Shown here piece by piece: positions 16,794 to 28,402 of a stretch of 64,000 nt of DNA (positions are counted from its first letter, which is position 1; each line of letters begins with the position of its first letter). Source of the DNA: Streptomyces sp. NBC_00433 (GTDB lineage Bacteria > Actinomycetota > Actinomycetes > Streptomycetales > Streptomycetaceae); the NCBI GenBank assembly GCA_036015235.1, contig CP107926.1, positions 372,001 to 436,000 on the forward strand, written 5' to 3'. The notes beneath the pieces are model-generated. The model was not told the origin of the DNA. It saw nothing but the letters and a program-made list of their open reading frames with translations, and did no database searches. The position numbers were made by a program, and so were the translations under genes.

Positions 16794-18566
16794 ATGACCA
16801 CATTGACAGCGGTGAACGTGGGGATGCCGAAAGACACGCCGTGGCATGGCAAGACCGTGTACACCGGCGTGTACAAGGAGACCGTGTCCGGGCCGCGGAT
16901 GGTGCGCCGGCTGAACATCGACGGCGACGGCCAGGGCGACCTGGGCGGACACGGTGGTGAGCAGCGGGCGGTACTTGTCTACCAGCTGGACTCCTACCGC
17001 CACTGGGCCAAGGAACTGGGCCGCGACGATCTCACACCGGGCAATTTCGGGGAGAACTTCACCGTTGAGGGACTGCCGGACGACGAGGTCTGCATCGGCG
17101 ACCGCTACCGCATCGGCGGCGCGCTCTTCGAGGTCACGCAGCCGCGGGTCACCTGCTACCGGGTGGGCCTGCGGATGGGAGAGCCGCAGATGGCGGCGCT
17201 GCTGGTGGCGCACCACCGCCCCGGCTTCTACCTGCGGGTGATCGAGGAGGGCGAGGTCGAGGCCGGGCAGGAGATCGTCAAGGTGTCCACCGGCCCCGAG
17301 GCGATGACCGTCGAGGAGATCGACCGCGTGCTCTACCTGCCCGGACACACCCGCGAGCAGATCGAGCGCGCCCTGCGGATCCCCGCGCTCAGCCCCGGCT
17401 GGCAGACCTCCATGCGGACCCTGCACGACCAGGCCGACAAGGCGCCGGCCGGCGCCTCCGGCAGCGCCGGGCTGAACACCGCGGCGACCGCCCCGCCGCC
17501 CGCCTGGCCGGGCTTCCGCCCGCTGACGGTCACCCGCGTCGAGACCGAGAGCCGCACCGTGTTCTCCCTCTACCTGGCGGCCGCCGACGGCGCTGAACTG
17601 CCGGAAGCGCTCCCGGGGCAGTTCCTCACCGTCAAGGTCCAACCCGAAGGGGACGCGCCGCCGCTGATCCGCAGCTACTCGCTGTCCGGCGAACCGGGCA
17701 CCGGCACGTACCGCATCAGCGTGAAGGTAGAGCCCCACGGCGCCGCCAGCAACGAACTGCGCGACCACATCCGGGTCGGCGACCACCTGGAGGCCGCGGC
17801 ACCCCGCGGCACCTTCTGCCTGGCAGACGGCGACAACCCGGTGGTCCTCCTGTCGGCCGGAGTCGGGGTCACCCCCGTCCTGGCCATGCTGCACGCCCTC
17901 GCCCGCGACCGGTCCGCCCGCCAGGTGTGGTGGCTGCACGGCGCCCACGACAGCACCGAGCACCCCTTCGCCCAGGAGAGCCTGGACCTTGTCGGCGCGC
18001 TCCCCGACGCCCGGTCGACCGTCTACTACAGCAAACCTGCCGCGGGGGACCGTCTGGGCGTCAACTACGCGGACACCGGCCGCATCTCGGCCGACCACAT
18101 CTCGGGCCTGGGCCTGCCGACCGACGCCGACGCCTACCTGTGCGGACCTGACGCCTTCATGACCAGCGTCACCAACGCTCTCGTCGACGCGGGGCTGGAC
18201 GCCTCCCGCGTCCACAGCGAGAACTTCGGGGCGGGTCCCTCCCTCACCCCCGGCGTCAAAGGCTCCGCGGCCGCGACCGCCCCGCACCAGCCCGCAGGTA
18301 CGCCCGGCACCGGCCCCGAGGTCTCCTTCGCCCGCAGCGGCCTCAACGTCCCGTGGAACGACGCGCAGGAATCGCTGCTCGAACTCGCCGAAGCCTGCGA
18401 CGTCCCCGTCCAGTGGTCGTGCCGTACCGGCGTTTGCCACACCTGTGAGCTCGCGCTGATGTCCGGATCGGTGGCCTACTCCCCCGACCCGGTCGAACCC
18501 CCGGCCGACGGCAACATCCTCATCTGCTGTTCCATGCCCGCCGAGGATGTCGTCCTGGATCTGTAG
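16794..18566 (+). CDS. MOSC domain-ferredoxin reductase-[2Fe-2S] ferredoxin fusion oxidoreductase
   Basis: A 590-residue three-part redox protein. Residues 1 to about 215 are a MOSC/3-alpha domain (QRAVLVYQLDSYRHWAKELG, NFGENFTVEGL, TQPRVTCYRVG with the conserved Cys), as in YiiM-type proteins that may bind molybdenum cofactor sulfur. About 245-480 is a ferredoxin-NADP reductase module (IRSYSLSGEPG for FAD, LLSAGVGVTPVLAM and YLCGPDAFM for NAD(P)). The C-terminus is a plant-type ferredoxin (CRTGVCHTC plus a distal Cys). It probably passes electrons from NAD(P)H to an acceptor at the MOSC site. ATG 16794 follows AAGGTGGCGGG. The frame is open upstream into a SnoaL remnant, which is not part of the protein. 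Confidence 0.92.
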   Translation: MTTLTAVNVGMPKDTPWHGKTVYTGVYKETVSGPRMVRRLNIDGDGQGDLGGHGGEQRAVLVYQLDSYRHWAKELGRDDLTPGNFGENFTVEGLPDDEVCIGDRYRIGGALFEVTQPRVTCYRVGLRMGEPQMAALLVAHHRPGFYLRVIEEGEVEAGQEIVKVSTGPEAMTVEEIDRVLYLPGHTREQIERALRIPALSPGWQTSMRTLHDQADKAPAGASGSAGLNTAATAPPPAWPGFRPLTVTRVETESRTVFSLYLAAADGAELPEALPGQFLTVKVQPEGDAPPLIRSYSLSGEPGTGTYRISVKVEPHGAASNELRDHIRVGDHLEAAAPRGTFCLADGDNPVVLLSAGVGVTPVLAMLHALARDRSARQVWWLHGAHDSTEHPFAQESLDLVGALPDARSTVYYSKPAAGDRLGVNYADTGRISADHISGLGLPTDADAYLCGPDAFMTSVTNALVDAGLDASRVHSENFGAGPSLTPGVKGSAAATAPHQPAGTPGTGPEVSFARSGLNVPWNDAQESLLELAEACDVPVQWSCRTGVCHTCELALMSGSVAYSPDPVEPPADGNILICCSMPAEDVVLDL

Positions 18567-18658
18567 AACGGCCAGGCCGTGAGCCCGGGGGCTGTGTGTC
18601 CCCGGTTCGGGGACTTGCGGACAGGGGCTCGTCCCGGTGGACAGGAAGGCGTGACGTG

Positions 18659-20065
18659 ATGGACGGATTCGACGAGGTGACGGGGACGGACGCGGCAGTC
18701 GAGGACGTCGACCTTCTCGTCTTCGGCGGAGGCAAGGGCGGCAAGACGCTGGCGATGGACACCGCCCGCGCGGGCCGCAACGTCGCCATGGTGGAGCGCG
18801 GCATGATCGGAGGCAGCTGCATCAACGTCGCATGCATCCCGACGAAGGCCCTGGTCAGCAGCGCCCGCCTGCTGGGCCGGCTGGCCGACGCCGGCGCCTT
18901 GGGCATCCGCGGGACTGATGCCGATGTCGATCTGTCCCTGCTCCGTGCCCACAAGGAGGGCGTCGTCGACGGCATGGTCGAGCTCAACCACCGCCAGTTC
19001 CTGGACAGCGGCATGGACCTGGTGCTGGGGACCGCGCACTTCGTCGCCGAGCGGACGGTCGAGGTCGCGCTCAACAGCGGCGGCCAACGGCTCCTGCGCG
19101 GCGCCGACGTCGTGATCAACACCGGCACGGTCCCCCGGATCCCCGACATCCCCGGACTGGCGGAAGCCGGCCCGCTCACCAGCGAGAGCCTGCTGCGGCT
19201 CGAACGCCTCCCGGACCGTCTGGTGGTGCTCGGCGCCGGGCACGTCGGCCTGGAGTTCGCCCACATGTTCGCCGTTTTCGGCAGCCGTGTGACCGTCCTG
19301 CAGCACGGCCCGCGCCTGCTGCCCCGGGAGGACCAGGAAATCGTCGACCTCCTCGCCGGGTATCTGCGCGAAGACGGCGTCGAGATCCTCACGGAGGCGG
19401 CAGTCGCACGGGTGGAGGCCGGGGAAGGATCGGTGACCGTCCATCTTGGGGACGGCCGGCAGGTGCCCGGTTCCGACATCCTCGTAGCCGTCGGCCGGGA
19501 CCCGGTCACCCGGGAACTGGACCTGGAGGCCGCAGGCGTGCGGACCGACGCCCGCGGCTTCGTCCGGGTGGACGATCGCCTCGCGACCGACGCGCCGCAC
19601 ACCTGGGCTGTCGGCGACGTGGCCGGCAGCCCGCAGTTCACCCACGTCTCACTCGACGACTACCGCATCGTCAAGGCGAACATAGCCGGGGGCGACCGTC
19701 GCACCACAGGGCGTCTCGTCCCGTCCAACCTCTTCACCACGCCGGAATTCGCCCGAGTCGGCCTCACCGAGGCGGAAGCCCGTGCGTCCGGGCACCGGGT
19801 CAGGGTGGCCAGACTGCCGGTTGCGGCCATTCCCCGCGCTCGTACGATGCGCGAGACCCGCGGGCTGTGGAAGGCCGTGGTGGACCAGGACAGCGAGCAG
19901 ATCCTGGGAGCGTCGCTGCTCGGCGCCGAGTCCTCCGAAGTCCTCGCCGTGCTCCACACCGCCATGCAGGCAGGCCTGCCCTACCCGGCACTTCGCGACT
20001 CGATCATCACCCACCCGACAATGGCAGAAGGCCTGAACCTGTTGTTCGCCTCCTGGGCCGACTGA
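18659..20065 (+). CDS. pyridine nucleotide-disulfide oxidoreductase (RclA/MerA/Lpd-like flavoprotein)
   Basis: A 468-residue FAD- and NAD(P)-binding enzyme. It has the FAD motif LVFGGGKGGKTLA, the redox-active disulfide SCINVACIPTKA near residue 50, the NAD(P) motif LVVLGAGHVGLEFA near 185, the second FAD block HTWAVGDVAGSPQFTH near 310, and a C-terminal dimer domain with IITHPTMAEGL that supplies the catalytic His. The C(x4)C pair and the C-terminal His-Pro-Thr match mercuric reductase/RclA-type enzymes rather than lipoamide dehydrogenase, because no lipoyl complex genes are adjacent. A role in reactive-species or metal stress is plausible. ATG 18659 is used; a GTG one codon earlier follows the same AGGAAGG site. 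It lies about 90 bases after the fusion gene and may be co-transcribed. Confidence 0.9.
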   Translation: MDGFDEVTGTDAAVEDVDLLVFGGGKGGKTLAMDTARAGRNVAMVERGMIGGSCINVACIPTKALVSSARLLGRLADAGALGIRGTDADVDLSLLRAHKEGVVDGMVELNHRQFLDSGMDLVLGTAHFVAERTVEVALNSGGQRLLRGADVVINTGTVPRIPDIPGLAEAGPLTSESLLRLERLPDRLVVLGAGHVGLEFAHMFAVFGSRVTVLQHGPRLLPREDQEIVDLLAGYLREDGVEILTEAAVARVEAGEGSVTVHLGDGRQVPGSDILVAVGRDPVTRELDLEAAGVRTDARGFVRVDDRLATDAPHTWAVGDVAGSPQFTHVSLDDYRIVKANIAGGDRRTTGRLVPSNLFTTPEFARVGLTEAEARASGHRVRVARLPVAAIPRARTMRETRGLWKAVVDQDSEQILGASLLGAESSEVLAVLHTAMQAGLPYPALRDSIITHPTMAEGLNLLFASWAD

Positions 20066-20225
20066 GCACTCGACCTGGAAGAAGCGCCGCGCGGAGGAGC
20101 ACGGTCCGGCCGGCGCACCGGCTGTCAGAAGGGCACGCCCGCCGGAGCCGTTTCATCGGGGTCCAGGATCCGCTCCGCCCAGGTAACGGCCCGAATCCCC
20201 GGCAGCCTCCAGGGACACGGCCTTC

Positions 20226-20255
20226 GGGGCCGGGCCGGGATTCCGGCCCAGCCCC
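20226..20255 (-). terminator. hairpin at the end of the feruloyl-esterase-like gene
   Basis: A 13-position stem with one mismatch (GGGGCCGGGCCGG against CCGGCCCAGCCCC) and a GATT loop lies just downstream of the minus-strand stop at 20266. It is consistent with a factor-independent terminator without a clear U-tract. Confidence 0.6.
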
Positions 20256-20265
20256 TCGGACGCGG

Positions 20266-21633
20266 TCAGCTGCGCAGACTCCACAGCTGGTTCGTACCTC
20301 CGGTGCAGCTCCAGAGTTGGACCTTCGTGCCGTTCGCCGTGCCCGCCCCGCTTGCGTCGAGGCAGAGACCGGACTGCACGCCTGTGATCGTGCCGTTCGA
20401 ATTCACGTTCCACTGCTGGTTCGCCTGGCCGTTGCAGTCCCAGATCACGGCCGCGGTGCCGTTACCGGTTCCCTGGCCTGAGGCGTCCAGGCATTTGTTG
20501 CCGTAGACCATGAGTTGCTTGTTCGAGGTGTAGGTCCACTTCTGGTTCGCGCCGCCGTTGCAGTCCCACAGCTGAGCCTGCGTACCGTTCGTCGTCGACG
20601 AGCTGTTGACGTCGACGCAGCGGCCGGACTGCTGGCCCACGATCCCCTGGCTGCCGGACGTCGGCGGCGTGGTGGGCGGGGTGGTGGGAGGGGTGGTGGG
20701 GGGGTTCGAGGAGCCGAACTGGGTGAAGAAGTTCCACACCACTCCCGAGGTCCAGGTGTGCCAGCCGTCCCCGGTCGACCCGTCGATGGGACCCGGGTCG
20801 TGGCCGGCTCCGTCGAAGGCCGCCCATACCACCGGGTATCCGGACTTGCAGCCGGAGTAGGCGGTGATGATGTGGGTCAGGCTGCCGTACGCCGGCTCGG
20901 GCGGGTTCTGTGAGGTGCAGCCGTTGTTCCTGACGAACGTGTCGCGCAACGCCCGGCCTGACGCGATCGGCAGGACGTTGTCCCGGATGCCGTGGAGCCC
21001 GATGTAGGCGACGGGCTGGGTGCCGCCGCTGCATCCGCTCAGGTTGGCGCCGGAGTAGACCGCGACCGCGCGGAAGACCGTCGGGCGGGCACAGGCCAGC
21101 GCGTACGTCATCGAGGCGCCGTAGCTGAAGCCTGAGGAGAAGACCTGTCCCGTGTCGACGCACAGGCCGCCCTCCAGCTGGCTGAGCATGTTGTCGACGA
21201 ACGTGACGTCCTGCCCGTTGGAGTTGGCCCAGCCGTTGCTGATGCCCTGGGGCGCGACGAAGATGGTCCCGTTGCCGGCGCTGTCCGCCAGTCGCCTCAG
21301 GCCGTAGTAGGACCAGTTGTATCCGTCGGTGCCGCCGGAGTCGACGTCGTTGGCGGTGCCGCCGACCCAGTGGAAGCCGAAGACCAGCCGGTAGGGGTGG
21401 TTCTGGTCGTAGTTGGCGGGGACCCGGAGGATGTAGCTGCGGTTCTGGCCGCTGCTCGTGATCGTGTGCGTGCCGCTCGTCAGCGTCGGCGCCTTGCCGC
21501 AACCGCCGGTAGCCGCTGCGGGGGTCGGGGCGGACCAGGCGGTCGCGCTGAATCCGCTGACGGACATGCCGACAGCAGCCAGAACGATGGCCAACGCGGC
21601 GAGAAGCGGCGCGAACAGGGATCGGCGTCTCAT
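20266..21633 (-). CDS. secreted feruloyl esterase/PHB-depolymerase-like CE1 esterase with C-terminal CBM13
   Basis: A 455-residue exported enzyme. Residues 1-35 form a signal peptide (MRRRSLFAPLLAALAIVLAA). The catalytic alpha/beta domain (about 45-305) has the nucleophile elbow GFSYGASM (Ser about 170), a FVAPQGISNGW oxyanion-side loop and a late His in FDGAGHDPG; this is the LpqC/feruloyl-esterase group of CE1. A Pro-Thr linker (PPTTPPTTPPTTPP) leads to a ricin-type beta-trefoil (about 325-455) with QKW, QQW and QLW repeats and paired Cys, a CBM13 that binds xylan or galactose. It would free ferulate from arabinoxylan. It is in tandem behind the GH5 gene, from which it is separated by a perfect palindrome, so it probably has its own promoter. 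Confidence 0.9.
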   Translation of the reverse strand: MRRRSLFAPLLAALAIVLAAVGMSVSGFSATAWSAPTPAAATGGCGKAPTLTSGTHTITSSGQNRSYILRVPANYDQNHPYRLVFGFHWVGGTANDVDSGGTDGYNWSYYGLRRLADSAGNGTIFVAPQGISNGWANSNGQDVTFVDNMLSQLEGGLCVDTGQVFSSGFSYGASMTYALACARPTVFRAVAVYSGANLSGCSGGTQPVAYIGLHGIRDNVLPIASGRALRDTFVRNNGCTSQNPPEPAYGSLTHIITAYSGCKSGYPVVWAAFDGAGHDPGPIDGSTGDGWHTWTSGVVWNFFTQFGSSNPPTTPPTTPPTTPPTSGSQGIVGQQSGRCVDVNSSSTTNGTQAQLWDCNGGANQKWTYTSNKQLMVYGNKCLDASGQGTGNGTAAVIWDCNGQANQQWNVNSNGTITGVQSGLCLDASGAGTANGTKVQLWSCTGGTNQLWSLRS

Positions 21634-21662
21634 GGCGTGCCTTTCTGTGTGGGGGGACAGGA

Positions 21663-21696
21663 GGGTGTGTCCGGCGGGATCCCGCCGGACACACCC
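21663..21696 (-). terminator. 34-bp perfect palindrome between GH5 and esterase genes
   Basis: The sequence from 21663 to 21696 is fully self-complementary (left arm GGGTGTGTCCGGCGGGA, centre AT). It lies 11 bases after the GH5 stop and 30 bases before the esterase start. A terminator for GH5 is the likeliest role; an operator cannot be excluded. Confidence 0.75.
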
Positions 21697-21706
21697 CGGT
21701 GGCCTG

Positions 21707-25220
<3,514 letters not shown>

Positions 25221-25491
25221 CGACTTCCTCCTATGGATGGCCGTCACTGCACTGTGACGGGACGTACGGGACGGTGAGATCCGGGGCTGTGCACCCCACG
25301 CGGTACCCGTGGTCCGCTGCGGACCGGCCGGACCGAGGTACGCCGGCGAACGGCTCGGTCGGCGGACAACCGTTGGTGCCGGATGGCTGTGGAGTACGTG
25401 ACAGCGCGTGCCCGGTCTCCAGAAGCCGTCCACGAATACCGAGCACGGTCGGTGCCCAGGCTCTCGCATCATGCGACTGTGAAGTGGACCT

Positions 25492-25521
25492 GTCGAACCG
25501 ATTGGCGGGAATCGGTTCGAC
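25492..25521. promoter_or_regulatory. perfect 12-bp inverted repeat, probable LacI-family operator
   Basis: GTCGAACCGATT (25492-25503), a 6-base spacer, then AATCGGTTCGAC (25510-25521). The left arm recurs exactly at 26945-26956 on the other side of the lacI gene, in front of the sugar importer. The repeat lies about 270 bases upstream of the GH39-like start. Shared arms flanking a LacI gene suggest that its own product binds here. Confidence 0.75.
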
Positions 25522-25615
25522 GGATATTACGACTGGAGGTCGTCACGGTCAATGAGGTGTTGCGTGCCAACAGCCCATACCTGTGGGGGCCTTCGGCTCC
25601 TGGGGAGTGACCCGC

Positions 25616-25632
25616 CGGCGAATCGATTGCCG
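25616..25632. promoter_or_regulatory. weaker AATCGATT-centred palindrome near the lacI 3' end
   Basis: CGGCGAATCGATTGCCG is near-symmetric around ATCGAT and resembles the CGAATCGATTCG site at 26812. It lies between the lacI stop and the GH39-like gene in the otherwise gene-free interval 25221-25700. It may be an auxiliary operator or chance. Confidence 0.35.
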
Positions 25633-25700
25633 ACCACCGGCAGTTGGGCCACCGGGACCGGTCGCGGTGCGGACACCGCTCCGCGTGGGGACGCGGGCGG

Positions 25701-26768
25701 TCAGGCGCGGGCGGCGGCGCCGAGGCCGCCCGGGGAGGGAACAGCGGCACCGGTGCGGTGAGCGGGGGCAGCGCCGGTGCTGGAGCGGAGGGAGATGGGT
25801 GGGGCGAGCAGGATGTGGTGGGGCGGCGTCTGCGGGGCTGCGATGCGCTCGATGAGCAGGGAGACGGCTTTCTCGCCCATGTCGAGGGCCGGCACATCGG
25901 CCGCGGTGAGGGGCGGCCGGAAGTCGTCGGACCACAGCTTGCCCGCGACGCCGGTGACCGAGAAGTCGTGCGGCACGCTCAAACCCGCGTCGGCCAGCGC
26001 CCGCTGGATACCGGGCAGGGCCGCCTCGTTGACGGTGGTGACGGCGGTGAGGTCCGGGTGCTCCCGCAGCAGGCCCTCGATACTCTCCTGGCCGGAGCGG
26101 GCGTCGTCCCCGCACGCGACTTCGACCCCCTCCATGCCTCGCTCGCCGACCGCCGCGGTGAACCCCTCCCGGGCCCTGATCGCGGGGCCGTAGCCCGCGG
26201 CGACGAGTTCGGGCGAGCGGCTGATCAGTGCCACCTTCCGGTGGCCGAGGTCGGCCAGGTGGCGGACGGTATGGCGGATCAGGCCGGCGTAATCGATGTC
26301 GATCCAGCACATCGCCTGGTCGTCCACCGTGTGCCCGATCCCGACGAAGGGCAGTCCTGCTTTCAACAGCCGGCTCACCCGGGCGTCCTCCAGGCGGATT
26401 TCCATGAGGATGACACCGTCGACGCGGCTTTCCGAGATGAGCCGTTCGAAGGACCGGTCGTGGTCGCCGCCGGACGGGGAGAGCAGCACGTCCAGGTCGG
26501 CACCGGCTGCGGAGTCGACGACACTGGCGACGAAGTCCAGTTGCATGTGGGTGAGCCGGTTGCCGGCCGGCGGGATCACCAGCCCGATCGTGCGGGTCCT
26601 GCCCTCTTTCAGCGCCCGCGCCGTCGCGTTGGGCCGGTAGCCCAGCTCGTCGATGACGTGCTGGATACGTTTACGGGTGCCGGCGGCGACGGGGCGTTTG
26701 CCGCTGAGCGCGTACGAGACCGTGCTGCGCGACACGCCCGCTCGCTGCGCGATCTCGCCGATGTTCAT
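25701..26768 (-). CDS. LacI-family transcriptional regulator of the sugar importer/hydrolase island
   Basis: A 355-residue repressor. The N-terminal helix-turn-helix and hinge read MNIGEIAQRAGVSRSTVSYA, then LSGKRPVAAGTRKRIQHVI and ELGYRPNATARALKEG. A periplasmic-binding-protein-like effector domain follows (TRTIGLVIPPAGN ... DGVILMEIRLED ... HTVDDQAMCWIDIDYAGLI ... VTTVNEAALPGIQRAL). It would bind a sugar and release DNA. ATG 26768 has a GAGGAG site 4 bases upstream and gives the conserved family start, so it is preferred over ATG 26786. The gene is divergent from the substrate-binding protein at 27051, and candidate operators lie in the intergenic space and behind the gene. The last about 25 residues are low-complexity. 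Confidence 0.92.
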   Translation of the reverse strand: MNIGEIAQRAGVSRSTVSYALSGKRPVAAGTRKRIQHVIDELGYRPNATARALKEGRTRTIGLVIPPAGNRLTHMQLDFVASVVDSAAGADLDVLLSPSGGDHDRSFERLISESRVDGVILMEIRLEDARVSRLLKAGLPFVGIGHTVDDQAMCWIDIDYAGLIRHTVRHLADLGHRKVALISRSPELVAAGYGPAIRAREGFTAAVGERGMEGVEVACGDDARSGQESIEGLLREHPDLTAVTTVNEAALPGIQRALADAGLSVPHDFSVTGVAGKLWSDDFRPPLTAADVPALDMGEKAVSLLIERIAAPQTPPHHILLAPPISLRSSTGAAPAHRTGAAVPSPGGLGAAARA

Positions 26769-26811
26769 GCCGCTCCTCACACCCATACGCCATAAGGGAT
26801 CATACTAGCCA

Positions 26812-26823
26812 CGAATCGATTCG
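26812..26823. promoter_or_regulatory. CGAATCGATTCG palindrome, probable LacI operator (autoregulatory)
   Basis: A perfect 12-bp palindrome lies 44 bases upstream of the lacI start and about 230 bases upstream of the substrate-binding protein. It shares the AATCG core with the operators at 25492 and 26945 and is well placed for autoregulation. Confidence 0.6.
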
Positions 26824-26944
26824 GGACACAGGGGCCACTGTCGTCCTCCACGGTCGGGGCCGCAGTAACGGTGAAATGTCCTCGTGTAGCGGGAAGGTTG
26901 CCGCAGCAGTCTTGACGGCCATGCGCGGGGGTTCTACGTTCGCG

Positions 26945-26970
26945 GTCGAACCGATTCGCTGAATCGGCGA
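26945..26970. promoter_or_regulatory. probable LacI operator in front of the sugar ABC importer
   Basis: GTCGAACCGATT (26945-26956), identical to an arm of the 25492 palindrome, is followed after 5 bases by AATCGGCGA, which matches the opposite arm for its first six bases. The site lies about 80 bases upstream of the ATG of the substrate-binding protein, where it would repress the importer operon. Confidence 0.65.
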
Positions 26971-27050
26971 TATATCCCGTCCCGCAGCCGCCAGCGGCAC
27001 CGCCGTTCCAACGGTGGGGGGCGGGCAACCAAGCGAAAGGGAAGAGCGCC

Positions 27051-28301
27051 ATGAACACTTCCGCCCGGCGGCGGTTTGCTGTCGCGTCGCTGGCCGCCGT
27101 GGTGGCGGCGTCCACGGCCACCGCGTGCGGGTCGTCGTCCTCGGACGGGTCGTCCGGCTCGACCGCGGCAGGCGGCACTTACACCGTCTGGGACCCCTAC
27201 CCGCAGTTCGACGGCACCTCCGACTGGGTGAAGCTGTTGGAGAGCTGCGGCAGCCAGGCCGGGGTGAAGGTGAAGCGGACGAGCTTCGACACCACGGATC
27301 TGACCAACAAGACGCTGCTCGCGGCGCAGCAGGGCGACTCTCCCGACGTCCTGATCGTCGACAATCCCGTCGTCTCCACGCTCGCCGACGCGGGTGTCCT
27401 GACGACCGCGGACGAGAACAAGATCGACACCTCCCAGGCGGAGCCGAACCTGCTGGCCGCGGGCCAGAGCGGCGGCAAGACCTACGGCACGCCCATCGGG
27501 GCGAACACCCTGGCGCTCTACTACAACAAGGACGTCCTGAAGGCCGCGGGCGTGGATCCGGCCTCGGTCAAGGACTGGACAACACTCAACGCGGCGCTGG
27601 CCAAGGTGAAGGCCGCGGGCAAGAAGGGCATCACCTTCTCCGCGATCGGCACCGAGGAAGGCAGTTTCCAGTTCCTGCCCTGGTTCTGGGGGGCGGGCGC
27701 GAAGCTGACGGACCTCGCCTCGGACCAGGCCGTCTCCGCCGTCACGCTGTGGAAGGACTGGCTGAAGGAGGGCTACGCGCCCAACTCGGTCATCAACAAC
27801 ACCCAGACCACCAGTTGGCAGGAGTTCGCCTCCGGTCAGTACGCCTTCGCCGAGAACGGCACCTGGCAGATGGCGAACGCCAAGAAGGCGGGCTTCGGCT
27901 ACGGAACGATCGCCATCCCCGCGGCTGACGGCAGCAACGCGCCCGCACCGACCGGCGGTGAGTTCGTCACCGTGCCCGTGCAGAAGGACACCGGGCGCTA
28001 CGCCGCCTCGGACAAGATCGTGACCTGCCTGACCGACGCGAAGAACCTGCTGGCCACCGACACGACGCTGTCCTACGTCGGGCCGACGAAGCAGGTCCAG
28101 GACCAGCAGGCCGCCGCCACACCCGAGCTGAAGATATGGGTGCAGGCGGTGCAGTCGGCCAAGGGGCGTACGAGCGACGACCTCGGCACGAAGTACCCCA
28201 AGATATCGGAACAGCTGTGGGGTGCCGTGCAGGCGGCACTGACCGGGAGCAAGTCGCCGAAGGACGCCCTTTCCGCCGCGCAGTCCTCCGCCTCCAAGTA
28301 G
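27051..28301 (+). CDS. carbohydrate ABC transporter, substrate-binding lipoprotein
   Basis: A 416-residue exported lipoprotein. The signal sequence ends in a lipobox (STATAC, lipidated Cys about 25) followed by a Ser/Gly-rich tether. The fold is the extracellular solute-binding protein family 1 type, with TYTVWDPYPQF at the start, NKTLLAAQQGDSPDVLIVDNP and TYGTPIGANTLALYYNKDVL as family landmarks, and aromatic residues (PWFWGAG) suited to sugar stacking. It captures oligosaccharides outside the membrane and hands them to the two permeases encoded next (28403 and 29392). It is the first gene of the operon behind the LacI-type site. No ATPase gene is present, so a shared MsiK-type ATPase encoded elsewhere is likely, as is usual in Streptomyces. 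Confidence 0.95.
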   Translation: MNTSARRRFAVASLAAVVAASTATACGSSSSDGSSGSTAAGGTYTVWDPYPQFDGTSDWVKLLESCGSQAGVKVKRTSFDTTDLTNKTLLAAQQGDSPDVLIVDNPVVSTLADAGVLTTADENKIDTSQAEPNLLAAGQSGGKTYGTPIGANTLALYYNKDVLKAAGVDPASVKDWTTLNAALAKVKAAGKKGITFSAIGTEEGSFQFLPWFWGAGAKLTDLASDQAVSAVTLWKDWLKEGYAPNSVINNTQTTSWQEFASGQYAFAENGTWQMANAKKAGFGYGTIAIPAADGSNAPAPTGGEFVTVPVQKDTGRYAASDKIVTCLTDAKNLLATDTTLSYVGPTKQVQDQQAAATPELKIWVQAVQSAKGRTSDDLGTKYPKISEQLWGAVQAALTGSKSPKDALSAAQSSASK

Positions 28302-28402
28302 TACCCGACCCAGCGCGTCGGACCGCGGCGCGGGCGGGGGCGTGGACGAACGGCCCCGCCCGCGCCGCCGACCGGCCTGCCCACAGAAGGACCGCGCCAT
28401 CG

